DNA of 64,000 nt from Obelidium mucronatum (Eukaryota; Chytridiomycota; Chytridiomycetes; Chytridiales; Chytriomycetaceae). Position numbers and translations under genes: made by a program. The stretch is taken from assembly GCA_025765595.1 (NCBI GenBank), contig JAIVFH010000021.1, positions 124,001 to 188,000 on the forward strand, read 5' to 3'. The notes beneath the pieces are model-generated. The model worked only from the letters and a program-made list of their open reading frames with translations, did no database searches and had not been told where the DNA came from. Shown here piece after piece: positions 1-11,542 of the stretch; positions within the stretch are counted from its first letter, which is position 1; every line of letters begins with the position of its first letter.

Positions 1-321
1 GATTATCGGACACAACTTCTTTGACAATCTCGTACACAAGAAATCCATCGCCAGCTTTCCTTGATGGAGTTTCTGGATCAGTCGTAGGAATTATTGCAGT
101 CACAGCAGGTCAAGTTATTCCACAGTTCGGTTCTGAGTGCCGCCACGCCATTGCCAGGGACAACTCTGGATGCGACAACAGCAAGTGTGAATGCGGTTTC
201 ATCGCTCATGTTGTATTTTTTGACGTTGGCAGTTTTGTACAATTTCAAGGACAAGACAACGAATGCTGTTGTTGTGCTTGTGGGTGCCATTACTGGTCAA
301 TTCTTATTCCTGCAGAATTAA
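1..321 (+). CDS. Chromate transporter (ChrA/CHR family), C-terminal fragment with two frame breaks
   Basis: The gene starts outside the window; only the last roughly 105 codons are present, ending at the stop near 321. The segment FLDGVSGSVVGIIAVTAG matches the conserved Gly-Val-rich motif that opens the last transmembrane part of ChrA/CHR chromate-sulfate antiporters. It is followed by a hydrophobic stretch (LMLYFLTLAVLYNF) and a final helix (VVVLVGAITGQFLFL). The motifs lie in three successive frames: frame changes of +1 are needed near 61-66 and near 112-114, each explained by one extra base. No intron of plausible size fits either point. The family assignment comes from motif recall only. 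The breaks could be real decay or sequence error. Confidence 0.65.
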
Positions 322-403
322 TTATTGCGATTTACATGCTAACTAGAATAAAACAGCTTATAATAGAGAATTGTTGTTTTTTTCATTGATATTATATTTT
401 AGG

Positions 404-1888
404 ATGAAGAGGTTGCGGTCACCCTCGTTGACAACTCCAACGCCATCAAAACAGCTCAAATCTGTCAAATCAAACGCCGAATTAGAGCCGCCGCTCGTTA
501 TCGATGCTGCAGCTGGTCTGAGGCGTGTCGATCCTTACTGGTACACGTACAAGATCAATGCTAAGGGCCGCTGGTTCAAAAGACGTCTAATTGATGTCTT
601 CTCCGAAGAATTCAAAGATCAAACCAGAGAATATTACGTACGTGCGGAGGGGGGGTTGTGTTGGACTTTAAGCTGGAAATCTGACTCTCCAAAGAACCAC
701 AGAAACGAGCAATTGAAACAGGAAAGCTAAGCGTCAACAACGAAAAAAAGTCTTGTGATTACATTATAAAGAATGGAGATGTTGTCTCGCATTCAATGCA
801 TCGCCACGAACCTCCTGTGTCGTTCGATCCCATCAAGATTGTCTTTCAAAACGAGGATACACTCATTGTTGATAAGCCTGCGAGTATTCCGGTAATATTC
901 TAATAATATATATATTATATGTACCAAAGAACTTAGCTGAAATTGCAATAATTGGGTTTAAGGTACATGCCACTGGACGTTATCACCACAACACTGTTCT
1001 TGGCATCTTAAAGAGCAAGGAATACGGATTCACTAACTTATTCTGTTGAGTTAATGTATTATTTCAATTGCAGCGATATTCATGGAGTCTTTCAACAGCG
1101 GTGAATCGTTTGGATCGCCTGACATCTGGAATTCTCCTTCTGGCCCTCACAAAAGAAAAAGCCGCACAACTCTCATCACAGCTAACAGACCGCAGTGTCT
1201 CCAAAACTTATCTGTGTCGTGTTCGGGGGAAATTCCCAGAGTAAGTGTGTGTGTTTTTTTTGTGCTGTTCCAAAATTCGTTCTCTCAACAACAAGCCTTC
1301 TCAGTGAACCAGTTGTATGTACAGGAACCTATTCTAGTCACATCAAACAAACTAGGTGTCAACATTGTTTCTCGGGAAAAGGGACTACCTTGTGAAACGC
1401 ATTTTACAATACAATCCTACAACGCCGAAACCAACACATCCATCGTCCAAGTATTTCCAAAAACCGGTCGAATGCATCAAATCCGTGTCCACTTGCAGTA
1501 TCTGGGATATCCTATCGCGAATGATCCTATATATGCGAATCCAGAATTTTGGGGAGAGGGTTTGGGGAAGGGTGGCTTGGATGTGGACATGGAGACAGTT
1601 TCCCAACGAATCAAGGCCGCGAAAATACGTGGTGTTGCTATTTCAGATGATGAGGTTGGATTTCAGGGCGTGGAAACTGTGTCACAGTCCGAATCGTCGC
1701 TCACTCAGATTCCTTCGTCGATTGATGGGGAGCTGTTGAGTGCTCAGGAGTTTCCGTGTCCGCGTTGTGCGGTTCGATTGCCGGATCCAACGTATGACGA
1801 GTTGAGAATTTATTTACATTCTTGGAAGTATAGTGGTGATGGGTGGGCCTATGAAACTGATGTTCCGGAATGGGCGAGTAATCAATAA
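404..1888 (+). CDS. RNA pseudouridine synthase, RPUSD2/Rib2 (RluA) type
   Basis: Converts uridine to pseudouridine in RNA. The N-terminal region RRVDPYWYTYKINAKGRW followed by LIDVFSEEF is typical of the RPUSD2/Rib2/Pus9 branch and is followed by an S4-like stretch (IETGKLSVNN, then KNGDVVSHSMHRHEPPV). The catalytic motif RLDRLTSGILLLALT, with the conserved Asp, is read at about 1108-1155. The RluA signature GRMHQIRVHLQYLGYPIANDP is at about 1467-1530. Four introns are needed: about 637-705, 892-962, 1045-1073 and 1232-1300. The C-terminus carries a CPRC pair and ends EWASNQ. The start chosen is the ATG in MKRLRSPS; a TTTTAG just before it could be an acceptor, so a further 5' exon is possible. 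Whether the target is tRNA or mRNA cannot be told. Confidence 0.88.
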
Positions 1889-2004
1889 AAGTTGTTATGT
1901 ATTATTTATAACTGACGCAACCACGATAATATTTCGACGAAAGCACTCGATCTTATTTGCATTCATACTGCGCTCATAGAGTGACAGCAAAAGTCAAACT
2001 GCAA

Positions 2005-3175
2005 TTATTCATGTTTGACCAAAGTATACTCTGTAAACTTGAGAAATTCCTTTTTCCATGGGATCCAATGGAGAAACGCTATCGTATAAGCGATGCCAAT
2101 CAACATTGCGAACGAAAGAAAGCCAAGAGCTATGAGCCCCACATCAAAAATACCAACATAAAGCAATGTGGAAATAAACGACAGCAGTGGCCAAACAATA
2201 AACGCAGGAGCGACAAAGATTGCCAGATAAATGGACCCTGAGACGTGACTGAGAGGCGTGTAGGCAAGCATCCAAACGACGAACGGGAAGTTCCCAACCG
2301 CAAAAAAGACCACACCGAGAATGGTGAAAAACGTCTCATGTGAAGTCGACAATAGTGCCAATACTCGAACAGGCAAGCATACCCCCAAAGGAACAATGAG
2401 ACCAACCCAAATGTTGTAGCTGATTACCCACGGGACAATGTCGCCAAATATACGCTGCACCCAATAGTGATTTAAGTCCATCGCAAACCACAACCAAACA
2501 GCACAAATCATGCAAAGACCCAGACTTTGAGGAATCTCAGTAATGGGGATTTTGAAATATATCTTGTCTGGTTTGTAGCGATCGTAAAAGCAGTTAAGTG
2601 TGGTTCCAACCTTGTTGGATTCCATCACAACGGCGGCATTGGTCGTATTCTGGACCGCTATCCTTGATTGCCCGTTCAATCGAATTCCAGATGAAGTCTT
2701 TCCAGTGAAATTCACCACGACATCCATACAAGATTCACAGGTTAACGCACATTGAATCATCTTTGGTTTCACAGTCTTCCCGCTTTTGGTTAGACATTGA
2801 CCGGCAAAAGTGCTTTTGCAAATCAGGGATAACGGTCGAGGCGGAGGGCATGTGGAAACCGTCGAGTTGCACTGGAGGATAAAGTGAATTGAGAAGGAAG
2901 ATAGATGTTGAATGGGTACTCACCGTCATCGGATCATTTTGTTCAATCGAATCCTTTAGTTCAGAGCAGAGTTGAGTGTTTTCTGGGAACTTTGAGCATG
3001 ATATCGTATCGCAAAAGTGACTGCAGCAGTACTGGGGGGAGATCAACTCTGCCACTTCACACTCAGTGGAGTCATAGAAGCGGATATGAGGCACGTTGAA
3101 TGGAATGAAAACAGCAAGAAAGAGTGCCAAGCAGATGAAGAAGCCCAGGTGGGGACACTTCCAGTCTCTCGCCAT
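2005..3175 (-). CDS. Multipass membrane protein with Cys-rich exposed loop, unknown function
   Basis: Two exons: MARDWKCPHLGFF to about 2924, then from CNSTVSTCPPP at about 2873 to the stop at 2005. One N-terminal membrane segment (GFFICLALFLAVFIPF) is followed by a long Cys-rich, N-glycosylatable loop with about 15 cysteines. Five to six hydrophobic helices follow (LGLCMICAVWLWFAM, IWVGLIVPLGVCLPV, FFTILGVVFFAVGNFPFVV, IYLAIFVAPAFIVWPLL, GLIALGFLSFAMLIGIAYTI). This suggests a plasma-membrane or endomembrane protein with a folded lumenal or extracellular domain stabilised by disulfides. I do not recognise the family. It is convergent with the pseudouridine synthase, 116 bp between stops. Confidence 0.7.
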
Positions 3176-3559
3176 GATTGTTTTTGATTGTTTTGATATA
3201 TTTGATCTTCGCCCAATCAAAACATGGTATTCAATCAGCATGACTGCCCGTTAAACGAAGGAGAACAAAGCGGACTATTCGCGTCTTGCTTTATACAAAT
3301 GTAAGGTCACAAGTCCGCTGTTCTTGAGACCATATGCATTAAATGGAGACCGCATATTACAGAAATCAGCAACAGGATTAAATCAGAAAAAAGACCGAAT
3401 TAACAATCTGAATGAAATCAAACGTATTTTTTGTATTGATTCAAGCGAAAATACGTTTCCAGTGAAAAAGGGGTGGCTTTTGATCGCCTATCTGAAAGTT
3501 TGAACTTGTCAGGCAGTTATTCTGAATCTCACTAATTTTGAATTCATTTTAGAAAGGAC
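3176..3559. other. Intergenic stretch without a recognisable gene
   Basis: Lies between the start of the membrane-protein gene and the 3' end of the minus-strand LRR array. It presumably holds the membrane-protein promoter and the end of the LRR copy. No RNA gene or conserved coding segment was seen. Confidence 0.5.
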
Positions 3560-5711
3560 TTCAAACAATTGTAATTATCGTACATCAAATCCAAAGAAGT
3601 CAATTGCATGAGACTGTTAGGGACTTCGCCAAAAAGTTGGTTTGATGAGAGCCGTCTAATTTAAATAGTTTAGAATGACCAATAAAAAACGCATTTCACA
3701 ACATACAAAACTTTTAAGGAGCTAATATTTCCAATAGAGATGGGAATCATGCTCTTCAAATTAGATTAGAAGTCAAAGTCTGATTCAAAAAAGTAAAAAC
3801 ACGCCAAACTCAACAGCTTCTCCAAGTGCTCTAAATTTCCTATTGAGCTTGGGATTGCGCCTGATAGCTTATTGTGACCCAGATTACTATTTACCAATGG
3901 GGGAATAAGCAACATGAGCCATTTGCATAAAAAAAAAAAAACCAAGGCGTGACTGTACAGAATTTGAAGATTGCTCAAGCTCGTGATAGATCTAGGAATG
4001 GCTCCGGAAAGTTCATTTCGTTCCAGGTTTCTGTGTCCGTGTTAGAATACAAAAATCCTACTGAAAAATCAAATACTCAACAAATGAATCAAGTTCTTCA
4101 AACTGCCGACGCTTTTCGGAATGCGCCCGTAGAGTTTGTTTTTCGATAGGTTCCTGAATGAGACTTGTTAACCTTGGCTCCGATCTATAAAACCGCTTAC
4201 AGAATTTTCAAGTTTGATAAAAATCCAATGCAAGTGAGAAGTCTGCCATGTAACTGCGCATTCGTGATTATCCTTTTGTTTCGGAACGTAACTAAGCATA
4301 AAAACAGACAACAACGTGCCACTCACAGCTCGGTTAAACTTGTCAATCTTCCAAGAGATTCCGGAAGGCATACATTTTGAAAACTATGGACTACGTGCGC
4401 TGGACTTGGAACACTGTTCGCTATATATCTGGACATGTCGTTTATTTTCGCCATTGTTTTGGAATTCAACTCACATGCGACTTAAACGGGGAAGATTCGT
4501 GAAAGGCTCTGGAATAGTTTTCAAAGTGGTTTCCTCAAGAAATCTACAAAAAGATAAGTGACATGTGCTTCTGTCCAAGAAAGTCCTCACATTTCTTCCA
4601 TGTCAGTCAAATCCGCCAGATATTCAATTGCATCGCATCTGAAACAAAATCCGTGCGATCGGCTATCGGAAAAAAAGAAGAGTAAAGGATAAAAAGGAAT
4701 ATTCGGGAAAGAGGGGATTCTCACAAGGCAGTCATCACATTTTCAGTGGATTTCTTCCAATCATCTCCGCAGTTTCACCTCGTATACTAACGAAACTTTG
4801 GAAGGTCTTCATAGTGGCGACAGGTCCCCGTATCATCCCATAAGTCGCACAAGCGCCAGCAAGATCACACTCTCATGATGCAACTTGAACCAAGCTTGGT
4901 ACTCTGGTGATGTCACTGCAAGATAAGGAAGTACCTGCGACCTCAAAATGGAATAAGCACCGATTCCTTCGGTATGTGACCAATCGATATGATGCATCAA
5001 CGGAAGTGCGTCTTGACGTGCCATGATCCACGTCGAAACCTTTCGCGCCTCCTTCCACGGAAATATTGGCAAGTCCTTGACGACTCTTTAACCAACCAAT
5101 CAAAATTCTCCATTTTTGTTGGACGCTTGTGATTCCCTTGAGGCTGAACAACCTCTCCACATCTGCTACATCAGCATCAGCCAGAGTCGACCTCCCGGCC
5201 TGAATCACTTTCATCAACCACTTGATATCATCCGCTTCTTTGTATGCTTCTTCCAAAAACTCTGGGTGGTTGAGATCAAGACACAGCATCGTGAATAAAA
5301 GAGTGTTCTCGGTTTGAACATAGTGTTTCGCGTAATGTGCCAAACACTGTTGGACCAGGGACGGCAATGCAAGTTCATCGGCAAAGTAAGCGACTTGCTG
5401 CCAAAGAGTCGTCAGGAACAGTGATCTTGCCAAACTCAATGAATCCAAGCACAATCTTCACTGTAGCGCAGTCTGCATTGGGATGGGTCAAAACAGCTTT
5501 GATTGATTTGGTAGCCTGGGGATTTAATTTGACTCCGCGGGGAATGGTTGTTTCTTGGTGCCAAGTATGACTGAGAGCCTGCTTGTAGTAGTCACATCTG
5601 CGGGAAAGAAGAGACTGCATTGGCAAGGATTGGAGACTTGCTTTTGCCGATTAAGAGCAACACGTTCTTGGTGGTGGCATCCACCTCATACGGAGGGGTG
5701 GCCATGTCCAT
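3560..5711 (-). pseudogene. BTB-LRR protein, frame-broken inverted copy
   Basis: Reads on the minus strand as a close paralogue of the intact gene at 12979-15176: start MDMATPPYEVDATTKN, then the BTB core (KITVPDDSLA, QVAYFADELALPSLVQQCL), then WLKSRQGLANISVEGGAKG and SQVLPYLAVTSPEYQAWF. After that comes a run of single-LRR exons with short introns, including NLGHNKLSGAIPSSIGNLEH, SKNKLYGRIPKSVGSLKN, ERNELSGAIPRSITSLSN and SSNQLFGEVPNSLMQL. At least five frame breaks lie in the BTB part and its end (near 5605, 5395, 5030, 4880 and 4715). In alignment with the intact copy, each is one extra base. I see no stop codon in the homologous frame between breaks, so it could be a working gene with sequence errors. 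Function of the family is unknown; BTB domains usually mediate dimerisation or cullin binding. Confidence 0.75.
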
Positions 5712-5841
5712 GTGGCGATAACTATTTTTTGTCACACTTGATGTTCTACGACCAGATACGAACACGTCAAAATCAAACTTATATATATGGCAACATTATA
5801 AAACGAAGCGAAAACTGTGTATGAAAAAAAAGAAAAACAAA

Positions 5842-8610
5842 TCACGCCTTCTTGACCACTTCCTTCTCCAACTCAATCATGATTTCGTCACCAGCCACAC
5901 TTTGACCAGCCTTAACTGATACCTTGGCTACTTTACCCGCTCGTGGGGAACGCACAACGTTCTGCATCTTCATGGCTTCCAGAATTCCAAGCTCGGCACC
6001 CTCAGCAACGACGTCGCCTTCCTTGACAGCAACACTAACAACTGTTCCTGGCATCGGTGAGAGGATGACGCTAGTGAGATCCAGCTTTGGCTTTTCTTTC
6101 ATGTGTTTCGAGAGTTCGTGTTGGCGTGGGGATTGTACAGAGACTTCGAACTGTCAAAAGAGGTGAGTGACGAGACCAAACTCAAAGAGGTGACAAAAAC
6201 AAGCGAATTACCTTGGTACCAAGATATTGCAAGCGGTATCCAACTGGCAACGGGTCCAAGAATTGGACAACTACGTTTTCACCAGCAACAACGGCTTCTA
6301 CAAGTGGGGCATTCACTTCCCAATTCACGCGAGTGTTGACAGCATCGTGATCGCCAACCTTCACTGTCCAAGATCCATCCTTTTCAGAATTCAGGTGCAC
6401 AACCTCTTTTTCTCCAGTCTTGTTAAGGGACACGTGTAGTTCCCATGCTTCCTTCTTTGGGGCAAACTCGACCAAGCTACCACCACCAGAGATCCACTCT
6501 CGCTTCCTCAAATCCCGCATGGCGTGAACAACAGCACTCAAACTAAACAATTGAGTCTTTTTCTTGTCATCCAGGGCGGCACCTTTGAAACCCTTTGGAT
6601 ACTCCTGAGCGAGGAACTTTGTGCTGATTTTTCCAGATGCAAAACGCGGGTGAGAAATAACGTCTCTGAGAAGTGGCACGTTGTGGGTCACACCCTTGAT
6701 AACGTAACGGTCCAACGCGCTCTCCATACGGTGTCTTGCGACTTCACGAGTCTCACCATATGTACATAGTTTGCAAATCATTGGGTCGTAGTAAATTGAG
6801 ATTTCTGAGCCTTCAACGATTCCACTGTCGCAACGGACGTCGTGACCGTCGGCAGTGACTGGTTTTGGTTCAATGTACTTTGTGAGGCGACCAATGGATG
6901 GGAGGTACTTTTCTGGATCTTCAGCGTAGACACGGGACTCAAAGGCCCATCCTTTAGGTTTGGCGATTTCGGATTGGTCAAATTCGAGCTTTTGTTTCGC
7001 TGCGACTCGGATCATGAGTTCAACGAGATCAAGGTTGGTAATGTATTCGGTGATTGGGTGCTCGCTAGTTGAGAAACAAAAAATCAATAAATCGAGGGTG
7101 TGATTTTTTGAGTGTGCTTACACTTGAAGACGAGTGTTCATTTCCAAAAAGTAAAAGTTTCGTTGTGGGTCTACCAAGAATTCACAAGTACCAGCAGAGA
7201 AGTATCCGACATTCTTGGCAAGAGCGACGGCTTGTTCACCCATGGCTCTTCGTGTGGCTTCATCAATATGAACAGAATGGGGCTTCTTCAATGACCTTCT
7301 GGTTACGTCTTTGAATAGAGCATTCACGTTCTGGCAGATAGTACTATCATTGGAATAGAATGAGTCGCTTTTTTAATCAAAAGCATGAAAATGTCTCACA
7401 GTGTTTCCATGCTGATCACCAATCAATTGAATTTCAATATGTCTTGGATCTTCAATGAACTTTTCTACAAGCATTCTGTCAGTCACCGAAACTCGACTTT
7501 GCTTCAGCCTTTGACAAGCGGAAGGCTTCGCGGCATTCCTTGTCGTTGTAAGCGATACGCATTCCCTTACCACCTCCACCAGCAGAGGCTTTGACCATGA
7601 CAGGGTATCCAATGTCATTGGCTGTATTTTTCATGATAAGTATGAGTGTATCAATATGCATTCGGCAAAAGCTGGAGGTTGGCGACGCAGAATACGTTTT
7701 TTGGCGACATACGTTTCCAGTTGATGGGATGACGGAGAAATTAACTGATGTCTCATCCAAAGCAGAAAACTACACTCTTTGGCGCCAAGATAGGAAACGC
7801 CTTCGGCTTTAACCAACAAATTTCACCACAAACTCACCAACTTTAACGGCAGTCTCGACATCCTCAATCTCTCCATCATAACCAGGAATCGTATGAACAC
7901 CAGCAGCCTTCGCAATTTTTTTTGACTCAATTTTATCGCCCATCATAAACATGGCTCTGGAATTGGGACCAATGAACGTGACTCCGGCTTCATCAAGAGC
8001 TGAAACAAAATGAGAGTTTTCAGAAAGGAATCCGTATCCAGGGTGAACTGCTTGTGCGCCAGATTGCTTTACGGCTTTGATGATATTTTCAACGACCAAG
8101 TAGGATTGATTTGTGGGAGCAGGGCCCTAAAGGATAAAAAAAAGGCGGAAGTATGTTTTCAATATTACTTTTAAACTCGATGGGGGGACTTTTGTAACAT
8201 GATGGTGGCGGGAGGATTTGAAAAATGAGAATCGACTCCTTACAATATTCACGGCTTCATCCGCGAGACGAACGTGAAGTGAATTTGCATCGGCATCAGA
8301 ATAGACGGCAACCGTTTTGATGCCCATCTTTTTAGCTGCATTATTTTTATGTAAGTGTGTGCTTTGTTCCTGCTTTGAATGAATTCACGAACCAGTCTTG
8401 ATGACACGCACTGCAATTTCCCCTCGGTTTGCAATGAGGATCTTGTCAAAGGTCTTCAAGCAGAATGAGTCAGTATGAGAGACCCCCTTTGCCGAGTTGT
8501 CCCAACCTTTCCAAAGTCCTTCCAGTGGCCGTAGTGGCCATCAGCCGCGTTCGAAGGGCGATCGAAGGTGTCTTTAGCTGAAAGAGTCTTTGCGATTGTC
8601 GAGAAAACAT
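5842..8610 (-). CDS. PCCA: Propionyl-CoA carboxylase alpha subunit, mitochondrial
   Basis: Biotin carboxylase plus biotin-carrier subunit of the enzyme that turns propionyl-CoA into methylmalonyl-CoA in the mitochondrion. The N-terminus [16 protein letters not shown] is Arg-rich and acid-poor like a transit peptide. Then follow [16 protein letters not shown], the [10 protein letters not shown] motif, the ATP-grasp glycine loop [35 protein letters not shown], the PCC-specific linker region, and the C-terminal biotinyl domain with the AMKM lysine site (about 5965). The match to animal PCCA runs along the whole length, rather than to MCCA or ACC. About eight exons. Two single-base frame breaks lie at about 7280 (between EEAP and DEATRRAMG) and about 7487 (after SSFGD); both look like one extra base. 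The junction of the transit-peptide exon to the next exon is not resolved in frame. Divergent from PCCB. Confidence 0.93.
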
Positions 8611-8761
8611 AAGAGAGAATGAGTCTTTCTGTGTTAGTTTTTTAATATTTTTTAATTCGGATCAAAAAGCGAAAGTGGCTTTGGGCTTTTGTTCCGATTG
8701 TTTCCGAACACGAAACAAAGAGTCATTTTTTAATTCGTTAAAAAAACACACAAAACACGCA
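8611..8761. promoter_or_regulatory. Shared divergent PCCA/PCCB promoter region
   Basis: About 150 bp separates the two translation starts, so both 5' leaders and any promoter elements must fit here. The stretch is AT-rich with T/A runs around 8636-8652 and 8726-8750. I see no element I can name. Position implies joint control of the two subunits; this is inference from layout. Confidence 0.5.
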
Positions 8762-10915
8762 ATGTGAGTAACGGCCTGAAGTGCCCTGATGAAGCTAACA
8801 CTGAGCCTTGCTGCTTGTCAGGCATCGCGTCCGTTTGTCGCTAAGACTTAGCCAAGTGGCTCCTTCTTCAACCAAAGCACAGGGTCTCTACCGACCCGTG
8901 TCCCTTTTAGCTTCGCGATCTCTTGCTTCTGTTGCCTCAGTGAATGCGGCTTCGAAGGAAGGATCGTTGATTTCAAAGATTGAAGCAAAGAGAAAGGAAG
9001 CCCTGCTTGGTGGTGGTCAAAAGAGAATTGACACCCAACACTCAAAGGTGCCGTCTGACTCACCTTTATTCATCCCTTGTTTCCTTCTGAGTACTTATCA
9101 AAAGGGGAAACTGAATCTATACAGGGAAAACTCACAGCCAGAGAGAGAATTCACTTGCTCCTCGACAACAACTCATTCAGAGAATATGACGCTTTCGTTG
9201 AACACCAATGTGTCGATTTCGGAATGGAACAGCAGAAAATCACTGGTGATGGTGTTGTGACGGGTCACGGTACAATCAACGGCCGTCTAGTCTACTTTTT
9301 CTCTCAAGACTTCACTGCTTTCGGTGGTTCTCTCTCCAAAATGCATGCTCAAAAGATTTGTAAAATTATGGACCAGGCTCTGATGGTGGGGGCTCCTGTC
9401 ATTGGTCTGAACGACTCTGGTGGTGCTCGTATTCAAGAAGGTGTCGATTCTCTTGGAGGTTACGCCGATATTTTCCTGAAGAATGTCTTGTCGAGTGGAG
9501 TTATTCCTCAGATTTCAATGATTATGGGTCCTTGTGCTGGTGGGTTTTTCTGAATTTACTATTTTAAAAAACCGCCAAAGGTGGAGTTGAATGCTGTGCG
9601 CTGTCTTGGCGACTTTTGCCACCAAAGGCAGCGTTCCAGTGGATGTAATGCAGCCCAGTCGATTCGAGGAAAAAGTCCAACTGATCGACACCCTTTAATT
9701 ATTCTAGGAGGAGCTGTCTACTCTCCAGCCTTGACCGACTTCACATTCATGGTCCGAGACTCATCGTACCTCTTTGTAACGGGACCTGATGTCGTTAAGG
9801 CAGTCACCAACGAAGAAGTCACACAGGAAGAACTCGGTGGTGCGAAAGCGCACACCACAAAGTCTGGAGTGGCCCACTTGGCCTTTGACAATGATATTGA
9901 AGCACTTGCTCGTCTCAGAGACTTTGTCGATTTCTTGCCATTGAGTAACCGAGCTGAAGTTCCAGTCAAACCAACAAACGACCCAATGTATGCTGTTTGT
10001 TCCTTAGTCTTTTCCTAGTTTGTTATTTCTCATTTGTTTTTTCGTAGCTCTCGTATCGATCCTGTTTTGAACACAATTGTTCCAGCTGATTCCACGAAAG
10101 CATATGACATCAAAGACGTTATTGAACGTGTATGTACTTGGACAATGACATCTATTTCAAACTGCATTTCTAACTGGACAAAACAACAACAGATTGTTGA
10201 TGACGGCAACTTTTTTGAAATCATGCCAGACTATGCCAAAAACATTGTCATTGGTTTTGCCCGTTTGGGTGGCCAGACTGTTTCCATTGTGGCCAATCAG
10301 CCTCTTGTTTCCTCTGGAGTCTTGGACATCAACTCGTCCGTGAAGGCTGCCCGATGGGTCCGTTTCTGTGACGCCTTCAATATCCCATTAATTACGTTTG
10401 TGGATGTTCCCGGTTTCTTGCCTGGTACTCATCAGGAACATGGAGGTATTATTCGTAATGGTGCCAAGCTTTTGTATGCCTATGCTGAGGTACACTGAGA
10501 ATATTTGTTGGTATGATTTCATTTGTAGTTCTAAAAGGAAGCCATCAAAATATGACAGGCTACTGTTCCAAAAATCACAATCATCACACGTAAAGCTTAC
10601 GGAGGAGCATACGACGTCATGTCCTCAAAGCACTTGCGTGGAGACTTGAACTACTCATGGCCAACAGGAGAAATCGCTGTAATGGGAGCAAAGGGAGCCG
10701 TAGAAATCATTTTCCGTCAATCAAAAGACAAGAGCGCTGCTGAAGCCGATTACGTGTCGAAATTCGCAAACCCTCTTCCAGCTGCTCAACGTGGTTTCTT
10801 GGATGACATTATTCTTCCAGCGGAAACGAGGAAGATCATTATTCAAGATTTGCATGTGTTGAAGGGAAAGAAGAGGGAGAATCCATGGAAGAAGCATGGT
10901 AACGTGCCATTGTAA
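8762..10915 (+). CDS. PCCB: Propionyl-CoA carboxylase beta subunit, mitochondrial
   Basis: Carboxyltransferase subunit that moves carboxyl from biotin to propionyl-CoA. Recognisable blocks include [28 protein letters not shown], the acyl-CoA-binding loop [89 protein letters not shown] and the end [12 protein letters not shown]. Length and ends match PCCB. The leader [17 protein letters not shown] is Arg/Ser-rich and fits a transit peptide. It is read only if intron 8764-8821 is removed, which joins AT (8762-8763) to G (8822) to make the start codon. Further introns at about 9047-9123, 9540-9708, 9988-10047, 10130-10192 and 10489-10557. Confidence 0.92.
8764..8821 (+). other. Intron that splits the PCCB start codon
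   Basis: GTGAGT donor at 8764, a GCTAAC branch-like site at about 8794 and a TTGTCAG acceptor ending 8821, total 58 nt. The genomic ATG at 8762 is followed at once by TGA; splicing replaces the G and opens the transit-peptide frame. The other ATG nearby (8789) stops after about 18 codons and is in another frame. Confidence 0.7.
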
Positions 10916-11018
10916 ATGTTTTTCGTTCTCCAGTATTGGACCTTGGTCTTTCTTTTTTAAATATAAGCGATATACACCATTTACATGCCGCGTTATTATT
11001 CAATAATATTGTGAATGA

Positions 11019-11525
11019 CTAAGGTGCAGGCGGGACTCTTCCCATAAGCTTAAAAACTCCATTCCGCACTGGCAGCACTGTGGTTCTTGCAAACCAAGGA
11101 GTCAGCACCAACGAAAGTCCCAACCGCACAGGCATCAGCAGCTTCACTATAGCATACGATGTTGCCATATCCACAAGCATTCTAGTTTTTGAAGGTATTG
11201 CTGGTCCATCACCGACTGAGACTTCCGATTTCTCATCAAGCCATCCATACCGCCGCATCACCTTCTCCATCTTTTCTTCCGCTTGTATCATAACATCGGG
11301 AGGGATTGGTACTTGCAGCTGTGTTGCTTGCAGTGTGTAGTAGATCGCGGGTAGAGGGAGGATTGCTGTTAATTCATGCAGAATCAAGAAGGAAGTCAAG
11401 TGAGATGCTGGAGCTCTAGTAAAACAAACAACATGTAAAGCCATGCAATCAATGGATATATAGCGCAGGAGAGAGCCTCACGTTCGTCGCAGAAAGTCCT
11501 TGATTGAACTGAATCGATTCATCAT
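11019..11525 (-). CDS. DUF1279/FAM210-like small mitochondrial protein
   Basis: Two exons: MMNRFSSIKDFLRRT and, after an intron at about 11415-11481, APASHLTSFLILHELTAILP onward to the stop at 11019. The pattern of a hydrophobic stretch, a charged region (EEKMEKVMRRYGWLD) and the closing block YAIVKLLMPVRLGLSLVLTP WFAR matches the fungal DUF1279/FAM210 family, which in animals sits in the mitochondrial inner membrane and supports mitochondrial translation. Assignment rests on this C-terminal block. The start codon lies 17 bp from that of the divergent gene at 11543, so the 5' leaders must overlap or be very short. Confidence 0.65.
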
Positions 11526-11542
11526 AAAGAAAAAAGTTCTCG

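Noticed and set aside
3949..4561. Plus-strand frames of 66-81 codons over the minus-strand LRR exons
   Set aside because: The opposite strand carries clear LRR exons; the plus frames have no recognisable content.
5590..5620. Programmed +1 frameshift at TGA codons in the BTB-LRR copy and PCCA
   Set aside because: Alignment with the intact BTB-LRR gene puts the extra base a few codons before the TGA, so no common slippery site exists.
8789..8845. ATG at 8789 as the PCCB start
   Set aside because: It stops after about 18 codons in another frame and lies in the predicted intron; the spliced ATG opens an Arg-rich transit peptide in the PCCB frame.
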